The notes: a model not told the origin generated them from the letters alone. Shown: positions 17,787 through 25,866, counted from the first letter of the stretch. The stretch: 31,339 nt of DNA from DATAEK01 sp036258055 (GCA_036258055.1 DATAEK010000114.1:1-31339), one strand, 5' to 3'. A program made the numbers and translations.

Positions 17787-17835
17787 CAGCACTCCCGCTC
17801 TGCTCGCGCCGCGGAGTGATCCCACGCGATCGCTT

Positions 17836-17934
17836 CTGGCAGGCACGTTGGCACGTTGGTACCTTAGCACCCTGGCAGCGTTGGCACCTAGCACCCTAGG
17901 CACCTTAGCACCTTAGGCACTCTAGGCACCTTGG
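17836..17934. repeat. Short degenerate tandem repeat (ACCTTAGC / CTAGGC units)
   Basis: About a dozen units of 7 to 9 bases built on GGCACCTTAGCACC run up to 26 bases before the symporter start. The units are imperfect and lack dyads long enough for a terminator. It is a third unit type beside the GCTGTCC and ATGGGCC heptads. Any promoter of the symporter must lie within or next to it. Confidence 0.75.
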
Positions 17935-17960
17935 ATAAGAGCAGCTAAACTCCCACACGC

Positions 17961-19787
17961 ATGCAGCTGCACACCCTCGACTGGGTCATCGTCCTGGTCA
18001 CGCTGGCGATCTGTTTTGGGCCGGCGCTGTTCCTCGGACGCCGCGCTGGAAAGAACACGTCGGAATTCTTCGTCTCGGGCCGCGCCGTGCCCTGGTGGCT
18101 GGCCGGGCTCTCGATGGTGGCGACGACCTTCAGCAGCGACACGCCCAATCTCGTCACCGACATCGTGCGGCGCAACGGCGTCGCCGGCAACTGGGTGTGG
18201 TGGTCGTTCGTGCTGACGGGCGTGCTGACGGTGTTCTTCTACGCACGCCTGTGGCGGCGCTCCGGGGTGATGACCGATCTGGAGTTCTACGAGATCCGCT
18301 ATTCCGGAACCGCGGCCAAGGCGGTCCGCGGCTTCCGTGCGATCTACCTGGGCCTGCTCTTCAACTGCATCATCATGGCCACCGTCAACCTCGCCGCCTG
18401 CAAGATCGCGGCGGTGCTCTTCGGCCTGGAACGGTGGCAGACGCTGGTCACCATCGGCGTCCTCAACGTCGCGTTCGCCGCGCACTCCGGTCTCTGGGGC
18501 GTGCTGGTCATCGACATGGTGCAGTTCTTCATCAAGATGTCCGCGGTGATTGCCGCGGCGTACTTCGCCGTCAATGCCCCGGAGGTTGGCGGGCTGCACG
18601 CGCTGGTGGAGAAACTGTCAGCGACGCCTGGACCGGGTGGGTTGAACTACCTGAGCGTGCTCCCCGACTTCACGAACAACTGGGACCTCGCCGTTGCCGT
18701 GTTCATCATGCCCATTGCGGTGCAGTGGTGGGCGGTGTGGTACCCGGGCGCCGAGCCGGGCGGTGGCAGTTACGTGGCGCAGCGAATGCTCGCATCGAAG
18801 TCGGAGCGCGACGCGCTCGGCGCAGTGCTCTTCTTCAACATCGCGCACTACGTGCTGCGGCCGTGGCCCTGGATCCTCGTGGGGCTCGCGTCGATCCTCG
18901 TGTATCCGGATCTTGCCGACATCCACCGTGCGTTTCCGCACGTCGATCAGCGACTCATCGGGCACGACATCGCGTATCCCGCGATGCTGAAATTCCTGCC
19001 AACCGGCTTCATCGGTTTGATGGTGGGCGGGCTGATCGCTGCGAACTCGTCGACGATTCTGACCCACCTCAACTGGGGCGCGTCATACCTCGTGCACGAT
19101 TTCTACCGCCGGTTCGTGAACACTGACGCCAGTGAGCAGCACTACGTCCGTGCCGGGCGGATCGCGACGATCGGTCTCTTCGTCTGCGCATCGGGCATGG
19201 TGTATCTCCTCGACACGGCCAAGGATGCATTCGACGTCATCCTGCAGGTTGGCGCCGGCACCGGTCTCTTGTATCTGGTCCGATGGTTCTGGTGGCGGGT
19301 GACGGCGTGGTGCGAGATCGTCGCGATGATCAGCTCGTTCCTCACGTCCGTCGTGCTCCTGATCCTGGCGAAAAACGGCGTGTCGTTCAGCACCCACGTG
19401 GCACTCATCGCGACTGTGGCGGTGACGACCGCCTGCTGGCTGCTGACAGCGTACCTGGGGCCGCAGACAGACAAGGCGGTGCTGGTGCGTTTCTACACGC
19501 TGGTGAAACCGTTCGGTCCGGGATGGGCGCCAGTGAAGCGCGACGCTCGTCTCCCGGCGGCCGAGGAGCGCGCCACGCACGAAAACATCCCGATGGCGCT
19601 CATCGGCTGGGTCGCCGGCTGCACCACGATATGGTCGTCGCTCTTCGCTGTGGGCAACTTCCTGTACGGCCGCACCGGCCCTGCGCTGATGTTGACGCTG
19701 GTGTTCGCGCTCAGTGCCGCCGTTCTCATCCGTGTCGTCACCAGGCTTTGGGCCGGATCGGCCGTCGAGACCTCGCGACTCGCGTGA
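17961..19787 (+). CDS. Sodium:solute symporter (SSS/SLC5 family)
   Basis: This 608-residue inner-membrane carrier starts MQLHTLDWVIVLVTLAICFG, the first membrane helix. The family pattern follows: GRRAGKNTSEFFVSGRAVPWW, LAGLSMVATTFSSDTPNLVTD, GLWGVLVIDMVQFF and IAANSSTILTHLNWG, the last matching the SSS sodium-site helix. About 13 or more hydrophobic segments can be counted. It would import a solute with Na+; sugars, carboxylates or amino acids are possible, but the substrate cannot be deduced. There is no obvious ribosome-binding site. The MFS gene follows after 44 bp, so the two are probably co-transcribed. Confidence 0.9.
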   Translation: MQLHTLDWVIVLVTLAICFGPALFLGRRAGKNTSEFFVSGRAVPWWLAGLSMVATTFSSDTPNLVTDIVRRNGVAGNWVWWSFVLTGVLTVFFYARLWRRSGVMTDLEFYEIRYSGTAAKAVRGFRAIYLGLLFNCIIMATVNLAACKIAAVLFGLERWQTLVTIGVLNVAFAAHSGLWGVLVIDMVQFFIKMSAVIAAAYFAVNAPEVGGLHALVEKLSATPGPGGLNYLSVLPDFTNNWDLAVAVFIMPIAVQWWAVWYPGAEPGGGSYVAQRMLASKSERDALGAVLFFNIAHYVLRPWPWILVGLASILVYPDLADIHRAFPHVDQRLIGHDIAYPAMLKFLPTGFIGLMVGGLIAANSSTILTHLNWGASYLVHDFYRRFVNTDASEQHYVRAGRIATIGLFVCASGMVYLLDTAKDAFDVILQVGAGTGLLYLVRWFWWRVTAWCEIVAMISSFLTSVVLLILAKNGVSFSTHVALIATVAVTTACWLLTAYLGPQTDKAVLVRFYTLVKPFGPGWAPVKRDARLPAAEERATHENIPMALIGWVAGCTTIWSSLFAVGNFLYGRTGPALMLTLVFALSAAVLIRVVTRLWAGSAVETSRLA

Positions 19788-19831
19788 TTCTGCGCCGTCA
19801 CGGGCCGGGCGCCGCCGCGTCAGGAGCGCGC

Positions 19832-21127
19832 ATGACTGCCAGCCGATCGCGATTCACGCTGCTCCACCTGACGTTCGCACTCTCCATCATCACGTTCATC
19901 GATCGCGTGTGCATCGCGTCTGCGGCGCCCTCCATCCGCACCGAGCTCGGGCTCAGCGCGGTGCAGATCGGCTGGATCTTCAGCGCCTTCACCTTTGCCT
20001 ACGCCCTCTTCGAAATTCCAAGTGGCTGGCTGGGCGATCGGTTCGGGCCCCGCAAGGTTCTGATGCGCATCGTGCTCTGGTGGTCCGCCTTCACGATGGC
20101 GACGGGGATCACGTGGAACTTCGCGTCGCTGGCTACCGCACGTTTCCTGTTCGGCGCCGGTGAAGCGGGGGCGTACCCCAACATGTCCAGGAGCTTCGCG
20201 CGATGGTTCCCTGCGCACGAGTGTGGCACCGCGCACGGCGTGGTGTTCTTGGGCAGCCGCCTCGGCGGCGCCGTGACGCCGCCGCTCGTAGTGCTCATCA
20301 TCTCGTGGGCCGGGTGGCGCGCGTCTTTCTGGATCTTCGGCATGCTCGGCGTCGTCTGGAGCGTCGTGTGGTGGCGGTGGTTTCGTGACGACCCTGCGGA
20401 ACATCCGTCGGTGAACGCCGAGGAACTGGCGATCATCACGGCTGGTGCGGGAGCGCGTGGCCGGCTGACGATCGAGTGGCGGAGGCTGCTGGATCGGAAC
20501 CTGGCGCTGGTGTGCCTGATGTATTTCTGCTTCGGGTACGGCCTGTACTTCTACCTGACCTGGCTGCCCACCTATTTCATCGAGGCGCGTGGCTACACCG
20601 CTCGACAGGGATCGTTCCTCGCCGGAGCCGTGCTGTTGACCGGAGGTATCTCCAGCATTGCAGGCGGGCGCCTGACGGACGTCCTCGTGAAGCGGCACGG
20701 GCTGAGATCCGGCAGGATGATCGGCGCGGTGGCATTTCCGCTTGCGGGCCTGTGCCTCACCGGTGTGGCGCTGACGAACAGCCCGCTCGCGGCTGCGGTG
20801 CTGATGATGCTGACTGCCGCGTGCGCAGACATCACGCTGAGCCCGAGTTGGGCGATCTGTCATGACATCGGCGGCGAGGCTGCGGGAACTGTCACGGGAA
20901 CCATGAACACGCTCGGCAACCTTGGCGGGGCGATCAGCCCGCTGGTCGTCGGCTATTCGCTCGAGTGGTGGGGATCGTGGTCCACGCCGCTGCTGATCAC
21001 AGCCGGTGTGTACCTCGCAGGCGGCGTCCTCACGCTGATGATCGATCCCCGCCGGCGTCTCCTATCCGATTCAGCTACGCCGGCAGCGGCGGCGATGCTG
21101 AAAACGACGGCGGATCCGATTCGCTAG
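19832..21127 (+). CDS. MFS transporter, anion:cation symporter type
   Basis: This 431-residue permease has 12 predicted helices. The ATG at 19832 follows CAGGAG by six bases; the longer open frame upstream overlaps the symporter in another frame. Typical motifs are FIDRVCIASAAPSI in helix 1, GWLGDRFGPRKVL (MFS motif A, loop 2-3), ARFLFGAGEAGAYPNMSR (helix 4) and GNLGGAISPLVVGY. These match the ACS subfamily that carries hexuronates, glucarate, phthalate and similar organic anions. Together with the SSS gene it forms a transport pair, but no catabolic gene is nearby to name the substrate. The gene ends five bases before a 230-bp palindromic element. Confidence 0.9.
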   Translation: MTASRSRFTLLHLTFALSIITFIDRVCIASAAPSIRTELGLSAVQIGWIFSAFTFAYALFEIPSGWLGDRFGPRKVLMRIVLWWSAFTMATGITWNFASLATARFLFGAGEAGAYPNMSRSFARWFPAHECGTAHGVVFLGSRLGGAVTPPLVVLIISWAGWRASFWIFGMLGVVWSVVWWRWFRDDPAEHPSVNAEELAIITAGAGARGRLTIEWRRLLDRNLALVCLMYFCFGYGLYFYLTWLPTYFIEARGYTARQGSFLAGAVLLTGGISSIAGGRLTDVLVKRHGLRSGRMIGAVAFPLAGLCLTGVALTNSPLAAAVLMMLTAACADITLSPSWAICHDIGGEAAGTVTGTMNTLGNLGGAISPLVVGYSLEWWGSWSTPLLITAGVYLAGGVLTLMIDPRRRLLSDSATPAAAAMLKTTADPIR

Positions 21128-21132
21128 GACTA

Positions 21133-21362
21133 CCTTGTCAGATTCTGCATGGCTCTTTGACGGCGGAACACGGTCCGCGCAGGCAAGCGTGAGCGGGCGT
21201 GACACCCGGCAGCGGGTAAAACGCGCGCGCAGCGTGACTGCCGCGCTGGGTTGGGGACCCAGCGCGGGTCGCGGCCGGCGATGCGGAGCGCGCGTTTTTC
21301 CACGCCAGCGTTAGCTTGCCGGAGCGGGCCGTGTTTCGCCGCATTCGTAGAATCTGACAAGG
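21133..21362. repeat. 230-bp nested palindromic element (MITE-like) between convergent genes
   Basis: Terminal 14-bp perfect inverted repeats CCTTGTCAGATTCT and AGAATCTGACAAGG bound the element. Inside, CGGCGGAACACGG..GGCAAGC pairs with GCTTGCC..CCGTGTTTCGCCG with few mismatches, AAAACGCGCGC pairs with GCGCGCGTTTT, and the centre is a perfect 11-bp stem CCGCGCTGGGT/ACCCAGCGCGG with loop TGGGG. The whole element can fold as one long hairpin. It starts five bases after the MFS stop and ends four bases before the sigma stop. No target-site duplication was recognised. It may terminate transcription in both directions. Confidence 0.8.
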
Positions 21363-21366
21363 AGTG

Positions 21367-21987
21367 CTACTCCGACGCGGCTCGGACGTGTTTCAACGCC
21401 ACGGTCAGACGCGAGAGCGCTCGCGACAACGCCACCCGAGCCGCATCCGCCGTCGGCATCCCCAACCGGTTTGCGATTTCGGCATACGAGAGGCTCTCGG
21501 ACACCCGCAACAGAATGACCTGCCGGTCGCGCGGCCTCAGGCGTGCCAGCGCCCTGCGGCACTGGCCAGCATGCTCCTTGCCGAGGAGGCGTTCGAGCGG
21601 CGACGCCGCCGGTTCCACGCAGTCCTGCGTCAACGGCACCGTCGGACAGGCGCGTACGTGCCGGCGCACCTCGTCGACGATTCGATTGACCACGGCTCGC
21701 CGCAGATACGCCAGGAAGGCCATCGGATTGCGGCTTTCGAAATGCTCGAGCCGTCCCACGGTCTTCACGAGCACTTCCTGTACGACGTCGTCCGTGTCGG
21801 TCATCGACCGGACGTACATCGGGAGCCGATGATGCACGATCGGTTTCAGCGCGCGCATGTGACGCGCAAGGAGCACTTCCCGCGCCGCGAGATCCCCCTT
21901 CTGAACGCGATCGACGAGATCCACGGTCGAATCGATTGGAGTGGGGCGCCACGCGGCCGCCGCGGGCGCCGGCTTGCTCGTGTCCAT
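21367..21987 (-). CDS. ECF-type RNA polymerase sigma factor
   Basis: This 206-residue protein starts at the ATG of MDTSKPAPAAAAW; an open frame continues to 22212 but crosses a dispersed repeat and is not credible. Region 2 covers about residues 35-105 (ARHMRALKPIVHHRL, DTDDVVQEVLVKTVGRL, NPMAFLAYLRRAVVNRIVDEVRR). Region 4 is at about 145-200 (ARLRPRDRQVILLRV, LSYAEIANRLGMPTADAARVALSRAL). It would direct RNA polymerase to a small regulon. No anti-sigma gene adjoins it. The operonic neighbour upstream is a small membrane protein more than 240 bp away, so it may be transcribed alone from the repeat-containing region. Confidence 0.88.
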   Translation of the reverse strand: MDTSKPAPAAAAWRPTPIDSTVDLVDRVQKGDLAAREVLLARHMRALKPIVHHRLPMYVRSMTDTDDVVQEVLVKTVGRLEHFESRNPMAFLAYLRRAVVNRIVDEVRRHVRACPTVPLTQDCVEPAASPLERLLGKEHAGQCRRALARLRPRDRQVILLRVSESLSYAEIANRLGMPTADAARVALSRALSRLTVALKHVRAASE

Positions 21988-21994
21988 GGTTGGT

Positions 21995-22216
21995 TTTGCC
22001 CCCACCCCATAGACGGACACGGCTCCGGTATTCCCGCATTTCTCAGCGTTCGCGGGAACCCCACCTTTTTCTCGTGCGGCGGGGACCCCACCCGCCGCTG
22101 TTGCTCCGCGCTGTCGCGCGTCGCAACGGCTCAAGGCTGTCGCTCGCTGCAGCCTCGCGCGCCCGCGCTCGGCTGCGGCCGCAGGCGCTGCTGATTCACC
22201 TCTCGTTTCCATTTCA
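21995..22216 (-). repeat. Dispersed GC-rich repeat upstream of the sigma gene, with a diverged piece of the 83-bp repeat
   Basis: On the minus strand this begins with TGAAATGGAAACG, then AATCAGCAGCGCC and GCGGCC, as in the repeats flanking the IS110 element, followed by three GGTGGGG-type boxes (two with following TCCCCGC or TTCCCGC). As at 3731-3965, the order is AT-containing head, then GTGGGG boxes, then a gene start. No other gene was seen in this stretch. Confidence 0.6.
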
Positions 22217-22233
22217 TCGTCAACACAGCACGG

Positions 22234-22434
22234 TCAGCGCGGAGGGCACACGCGCGCGAGAACCACGCCAGCGAGCAGCCAGCCACCAACGTGGTCAACG
22301 AGCTGGCCGAACAGGAACGCTGTGGGTATGCCGTATCCCATCGTCCCCACCGGCGGCATGTGCGACAAGAAGCTCCAGATGAACAGGGTCAGGCCGCCAA
22401 GCAGGCCGCCGAGCGCGAGCTGTTTCTTCCGCAT
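22234..22434 (-). CDS. Small membrane protein of unknown function
   Basis: This 66-residue protein MRKKQLALGGLLGGLTLFIW... has two hydrophobic helices (about 7-25 and 45-62) joined by SHMPPVGTMGYGIP. TAGGAG precedes the ATG at a good distance, and the gene begins only 10 bases after the VOC gene, so the two form an operon. The first half (GGLLGGLTLFIWSFLSHM) and the C-terminus (DHVGGWLLAGVVLA) recall the two ends of longer membrane proteins that carry a periplasmic middle. This one may be a natural short form or an internally deleted copy. Confidence 0.6.
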   Translation of the reverse strand: MRKKQLALGGLLGGLTLFIWSFLSHMPPVGTMGYGIPTAFLFGQLVDHVGGWLLAGVVLARVCPPR

Positions 22435-22444
22435 CAGCAGGCTC

Positions 22445-22828
22445 CTATTCGGCTTTCGGGTCGTATTGCATCGCCCCGAACGCGTTGCCTTCCGTGTCCT
22501 GGAAAAACATCAGGGTCCCGACGCCGACGATGACCGTCTTGTCGAGGATGACGTGGCCGCCATTGGCGAGAACCGCCGAGGCGGTCGCGTCGATGGATGA
22601 CACCGAGATGGTGCACTCGAACCCGATCGTCGGCATTCCTTTGCGCAAGTACCGACGCCCCTGCAGCGCTCCGAGAATGCCGGGCGGCTCACCCTTGATG
22701 TTCGTCTGGACCTGATAGAAGCCGGGCGGCCCCCAGGGGGTCACGGTCCAACCGAAGACGCGCTCGTAGAAACGGCGCGCGCGCGGGATGTCGTCGGCGT
22801 TGATGGCGAAGTGAGCAACATTCGGCAT
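22445..22828 (-). CDS. VOC-family (glyoxalase/dioxygenase-fold) protein
   Basis: This 127-residue cytoplasmic protein starts at MPNVAHFAINADDIPRARRF; the frame is open to 22933 but would run into the divergent AraC gene. It shows the paired beta-alpha-beta-beta-beta modules of the vicinal oxygen chelate fold, with His6, FYERVFGW (20-27), and QDTEGNAFGAMQ near the end, where the Glu is the usual second metal ligand. Members include glyoxalase I, fosfomycin-type resistance proteins, dioxygenases and many of unknown role; a specific activity cannot be named. It heads a two-gene operon and is divergent from the AraC-type regulator across 62 bp, so that regulator may control it. Confidence 0.88.
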   Translation of the reverse strand: MPNVAHFAINADDIPRARRFYERVFGWTVTPWGPPGFYQVQTNIKGEPPGILGALQGRRYLRKGMPTIGFECTISVSSIDATASAVLANGGHVILDKTVIVGVGTLMFFQDTEGNAFGAMQYDPKAE

Positions 22829-22890
22829 GGGCCGAGTGTAGGCCTGACTCGATTGGCAAGCTCGCGTTCTTTTGACATTATTTGTTGCGT

Positions 22891-23637
22891 ATGCGTCAGC
22901 GACGTCCTGATGGCTCGGTGTGGATCCGGACACATCCGGCGACCTTCCTTCACGATCACACCAGCAACCGTCACACTCACGAATGGGATCAGCTCACGTA
23001 TGCGGCGTCGGGTGCGATGCGGGTCCACACGGATGCCGCGAGCTGGGTCGTGCCGCCTCACCGCGCGGTCTGGGTGCCGGCCGGCACCGTGCACGCCGAG
23101 CAGATGCATAGCCCGGTCTCGGTGCGGACGCTGTACTTCGCAGCCGGCCTCGTGAGCGCGCTGCCTCGGGACTGTCGCATCGTCAACGTCACACCGCTCT
23201 TGCGGGAGCTGGTGCTTCGCGCGAGCCGGCTCGGCGTGCTCGATCGCAAGAACCCGACGCACGCGCGGTTGATCGCCGTCGTGCTCGACGAGCTGGCCGA
23301 TCCGTCCGAGGTGCCGCTGCAGCTGCCGATGCCACGTGACGGCCGGGCGAAGCGGCTCGCGGCGCTCCTCGAGGCAAGACCACACGATCAGCGGTCGGTA
23401 ACCGAACTCGCGCGCCAGGCCGGTGCCAGCCGCCGCACGGTCGAGCGGTTGTTTCTCGCCGAGACGAAGATGACCGTCGGCGAGTGGCGCCGGCGGCTCA
23501 GACTGCTGCACGGCGTGCGTTTGCTGGCCGGCGGTGAATCCGTCACCAACGCCGCGCTCGACGCTGGCTATGCGAGCACGAGCGCGTTCATCGCGGCGTT
23601 CAAGAAGACGCTGGGCGTGACGCCGGGAAAGTATTGA
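22891..23637 (+). CDS. AraC-family transcriptional regulator with cupin sensor domain
   Basis: This 248-residue protein is counted from the ATG at 22891 (TTG codons lie just upstream in frame). The N-terminal cupin has RHTHEWDQLTYAASGAMRV and WVVPPHRAVWVPAGTVH. The C-terminal double helix-turn-helix covers about residues 165-248: SVTELARQAGASRRTVERLFLAE in the first, SVTNAALDAGYASTSAFIAAFKKTLGVTPGKY in the second, a classical AraC ending. It binds DNA and probably a small effector. TTGACA occurs at 22872-22877, too close to the ATG to serve as its own -35 unless the true start is further in. It lies divergent from the VOC gene and upstream of a methyltransferase. Confidence 0.9.
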   Translation: MRQRRPDGSVWIRTHPATFLHDHTSNRHTHEWDQLTYAASGAMRVHTDAASWVVPPHRAVWVPAGTVHAEQMHSPVSVRTLYFAAGLVSALPRDCRIVNVTPLLRELVLRASRLGVLDRKNPTHARLIAVVLDELADPSEVPLQLPMPRDGRAKRLAALLEARPHDQRSVTELARQAGASRRTVERLFLAETKMTVGEWRRRLRLLHGVRLLAGGESVTNAALDAGYASTSAFIAAFKKTLGVTPGKY

Positions 23638-23743
23638 CTCGGCGCTAATCACCTGTCGCCTTTCTGGTGCGATGTCCGATCTCTCATATAAGGCGGCGGC
23701 CTCACGGAAAGAGCCGCACGCTCACATGGAAAGGGACCGGAGA

Positions 23744-24571
23744 ATGACGACAGACACGATCAATCCCAATCAGGTGTTGTGGGAGAAGGGTGATTTCTCC
23801 CGCATCGCAGTGACCATGCGGGAGAGCGGCGAGGCCCTGGTCGCCGAGCTCGGCATCACCGCAGGCTCTCGAGTTCTCGACCTTGGCTGTGGCGACGGCA
23901 CCACGGCATTGCCCGCAGCGCGGCTGGGCGCCGACGTCCTTGGCGTCGATATCGCCAGGAATCTCGTCGACGCCGCGAAGCGACGAGCGAAGGCAGAAGG
24001 ATTGCGGAACTGCCGGTTTCAGGAAGGCGACGCGACCGATCTGAGCGGGCTCGCGGCGGGCACGTTCGATCACGTGGTCAGCATCTTTGGAGCGATGTTC
24101 GCGCCCCGACCGTTCGACGTGGCGAAGGAGATGGTCCGGATCACGCGCCCTGGAGGCCGAATCGTGATGGGCAACTGGATTCCCGGCGATCCGACGCTGG
24201 TCGCGCAGATCCTGAAAATCAGCTCGTCCTACTCGCCGCCGCCGCCCGCGGGCTTCGTCAGCCCGATGACGTGGGGGATCGAGGCCAACGTGGCCGAGCG
24301 GTTCGCCGCCGCCGGCATTCCGGAGAAGCAAATCACCTGCGTCAAAGATACTTACACCTTCCGCGCGCCGAAGCCGCCGTCGGAATTCCTGGCCGACTTC
24401 AGAAACTATTACGGTCCGACGATGAACGCGTTCGCGGCGGCGGAGAGGGCCGGTCGAGCAGAGGATCTGCAGCGTGAGCTCGAGTCGCTCTTCGAGCGAG
24501 AAAACAGGAGCCCGACGCCTGGGACAACAGTGATCCCGGCGACATTCTTGCGCGTCACGGTCAGGGTGTGA
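23744..24571 (+). CDS. Class I SAM-dependent methyltransferase
   Basis: This 275-residue cytoplasmic enzyme starts at MTTDTINPNQVLWEKGDFSR after AAGGGACCGGAGA; the open frame to 23672 adds an unlikely N-terminus. SAM-binding motif I is VLDLGCGDGTT (44-54), the acidic end of beta-2 is GVDIA (D69), followed by FQEGDATDL (motif II) and ITRPGGRIVMGNW (post-motif III). This is the UbiE/Methyltransf_11 arrangement. It transfers a methyl group from SAM to a small molecule not identifiable here. It lies 106 bp after the AraC gene in the same direction. A 10-bp hairpin follows 60 bp downstream. Confidence 0.88.
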   Translation: MTTDTINPNQVLWEKGDFSRIAVTMRESGEALVAELGITAGSRVLDLGCGDGTTALPAARLGADVLGVDIARNLVDAAKRRAKAEGLRNCRFQEGDATDLSGLAAGTFDHVVSIFGAMFAPRPFDVAKEMVRITRPGGRIVMGNWIPGDPTLVAQILKISSSYSPPPPAGFVSPMTWGIEANVAERFAAAGIPEKQITCVKDTYTFRAPKPPSEFLADFRNYYGPTMNAFAAAERAGRAEDLQRELESLFERENRSPTPGTTVIPATFLRVTVRV

Positions 24572-24631
24572 GACCTGGGCTCTTGCGACCGAGCGGCGCG
24601 TCTCATCCGATCCCTTCGAACAAGTCGTCTC

Positions 24632-24668
24632 TCGGGCCTTCCCGCCGTTGACGGTGCCGAAGGCCCGA
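24632..24668 (+). terminator. Hairpin downstream of the methyltransferase gene (possible terminator)
   Basis: TCGGGCCTTC (24632-24641) pairs perfectly with GAAGGCCCGA (24659-24668); an outer GTCGT/ACGAC pair may extend it. No T-run follows, so a Rho-independent role is uncertain. It separates the methyltransferase from the sigma promoter. Confidence 0.4.
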
Positions 24669-24746
24669 TAGAACGACGAACAGATCGAACGGCGAAGTGT
24701 AGGTGGGAATTCTCTCCGCCGGCGCTAACGATTCTCCCGCCCACCG

Positions 24747-24772
24747 TGTAATAGTCTGCCTCCTCGTGCGTC
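24747..24772 (+). promoter_or_regulatory. Candidate ECF promoter A, upstream of the ECF sigma gene
   Basis: TGTAAT (24747-24752), 16 bases, CGTC (24769-24772). The surrounding text (TGTAATAGTC, GC, TCCTC, CGTCAAG) is shared base for base at many positions with 28311-28337, with the same spacing. CGTC is a common ECF -10 core. A start point about seven bases on would lie just before the GTG at 24792. Autoregulation by the adjacent sigma factor is the natural reading. Confidence 0.6.
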
Positions 24773-24791
24773 AAGGCTGTAAGGCGGACGA

Positions 24792-25319
24792 GTGCCCACA
24801 GCCAGCGCGCTAATCGACGAGCTGCCAATCCTTATGACTTCGACGACCCCGCTGGCGGGGTGTGCCGAGCTGTACGAGCGCCATTACGAGGCGGTTTTCC
24901 GCGCGGCCCTGCGCGTCACTGGGAATCCGGCCGACGCCGAGGACGTTCTACAGACCGTCTTCCTGCGCGTCCTGGCCCGGGGTGGAGACGTCGAGGACGT
25001 TGCGCTGCCGGCCGCCTACTTCCGGCGCGCAGCCGTCAACGCGGCCGTCGACGTGCTGCGCCGCCGGGAGCTTCATGCGGAGTCGGTTTATGACGATCAG
25101 GCGCCGCACGCCGCCGTCCAGCCCCCGCTGCTGCTGAAGGAGCGGCTTCGGCGCGCCATCGCCGCCTTGGACGGCGAGGACGCAAGCCTGTTCCTGCTGC
25201 GTCACGTCGAGGGGCTGTCGATCGAAGAGCTCGCCGGGTTGTTCCAGATGGAGAAGAACAATGTGGCCGTCAGGCTCCACCGGATCCGGCACCGGCTGCA
25301 GGCCGAGATGGAACGCTAG
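24792..25319 (+). CDS. ECF-type RNA polymerase sigma factor
   Basis: This protein has 175 residues from the GTG at 24792 (AAGGCGG upstream), or 161 from the ATG at 24834 that opens MTSTTPLAGC. I prefer the GTG for its ribosome-binding site, though family length fits either. Region 2: AELYERHYEAVFRAALRVTG, PADAEDVLQTVFLRVL, YFRRAAVNAAVDVLRRR. Region 4: RLRRAIAALDGEDASLFLLRHVEGLSIEELAGLF, KNNVAVRLHRIRHRL. It would recruit RNA polymerase to ECF promoters, plausibly the TGTAAT-N16-CGTC sites in front of itself and at 28311. The secreted-protein gene starts 61 bp downstream. The zinc-finger/FecR protein at 28659 is the likely anti-sigma partner. Confidence 0.9.
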   Translation: MPTASALIDELPILMTSTTPLAGCAELYERHYEAVFRAALRVTGNPADAEDVLQTVFLRVLARGGDVEDVALPAAYFRRAAVNAAVDVLRRRELHAESVYDDQAPHAAVQPPLLLKERLRRAIAALDGEDASLFLLRHVEGLSIEELAGLFQMEKNNVAVRLHRIRHRLQAEMER

Positions 25320-25380
25320 GCGCGCCGTCGGTGCCCACCAGGCGGAACGATTCTGTGGCATACAGCGCTATCAAACGACC

Positions 25381-25782
25381 ATGAAAAGACTTATCGCTTT
25401 CGCACTGGTACTCGCCGCGCTCGCGCCGGCCGTTGCAGCCCAGACCTCCGCCAGCTTCACAGGCAAATGGGAAGGCACATTCAAGATGCAGCGCCCGGAC
25501 GGCACAGAAGGCGATCCGAGACCTGTCGTGTTCAACCTGACGCAGACGCGCAAGGAGCTCACCGGCACAGCAGGCCCGGCTGACCAGCAGTGGAAGATCG
25601 AGAAGGGCGCCGTCACCGTCGGCAAGGCCACGTTCGAAGTCCAGCAGCCGAACGGGCCGCTGTTCAAGTTCACGCTGACGATCGTCAAGGGACGTCTGCA
25701 GGGCGACATGGCAGGCGAGCGCGACGGCGTCGTGCGCGGTCACGCCAAAGTCGACGCCGCGAAAGCCGCGAAAGCAAAGTAG
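25381..25782 (+). CDS. Small secreted beta-rich protein of unknown function
   Basis: This 133-residue protein has a signal peptide MKRLIAFALVLAALAPAVAA, probably cut after VAA. The mature part reads as repeated beta-strands (GKWEGTFKM, PVVFNLTQ, ELTGTAG, GAVTVGKATFEV, KFTLTIVKGRLQGDMAGE) with a Lys/Ala-rich tail. Such GxWxGTF patterns recur in small secreted proteins of soil bacteria, but I know no assigned function. It lies 61 bp after the sigma gene and 84 bp before the permease, so it is probably transcribed with them. No metal-binding motif or lipobox is visible. Confidence 0.75.
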   Translation: MKRLIAFALVLAALAPAVAAQTSASFTGKWEGTFKMQRPDGTEGDPRPVVFNLTQTRKELTGTAGPADQQWKIEKGAVTVGKATFEVQQPNGPLFKFTLTIVKGRLQGDMAGERDGVVRGHAKVDAAKAAKAK

Positions 25783-25820
25783 ACGATCGCTCGCATCTCG
25801 AAGTCGACCGTTGCAGCGCG

Positions 25821-25851
25821 TGTAGGGGTCCGAGGGGCGAAGCCCCTCGGA
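25821..25851 (+). repeat. GCGAAGC hairpin repeat, copy 1 (before the ADOP permease)
   Basis: The repeat is TGTAGGGG followed by TCCGAGGGGC-GAA-GCCCCTCGGA, a 10-bp perfect stem with a GAA loop (25829-25851). GCGAAGC is known as an exceptionally stable mini-hairpin. It ends 15 bases before the GTG start of the permease; the ribosome-binding site GGAGG lies between. Near-identical copies lie at 28611-28641 and, diverged, at 31201-31232. Confidence 0.8.
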
Positions 25852-25866
25852 AAATGGAGGAAGGCA

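Noticed and set aside
21988..22212. 75-codon N-terminal extension of the sigma factor at 21367
   Set aside because: It is encoded by a dispersed GC-rich repeat and lacks any sigma-factor feature.
22872..22877. TTGACA as -35 of the AraC gene
   Set aside because: It lies 14 bases before the ATG, so a matching -10 would fall inside the coding sequence unless a later start is used.
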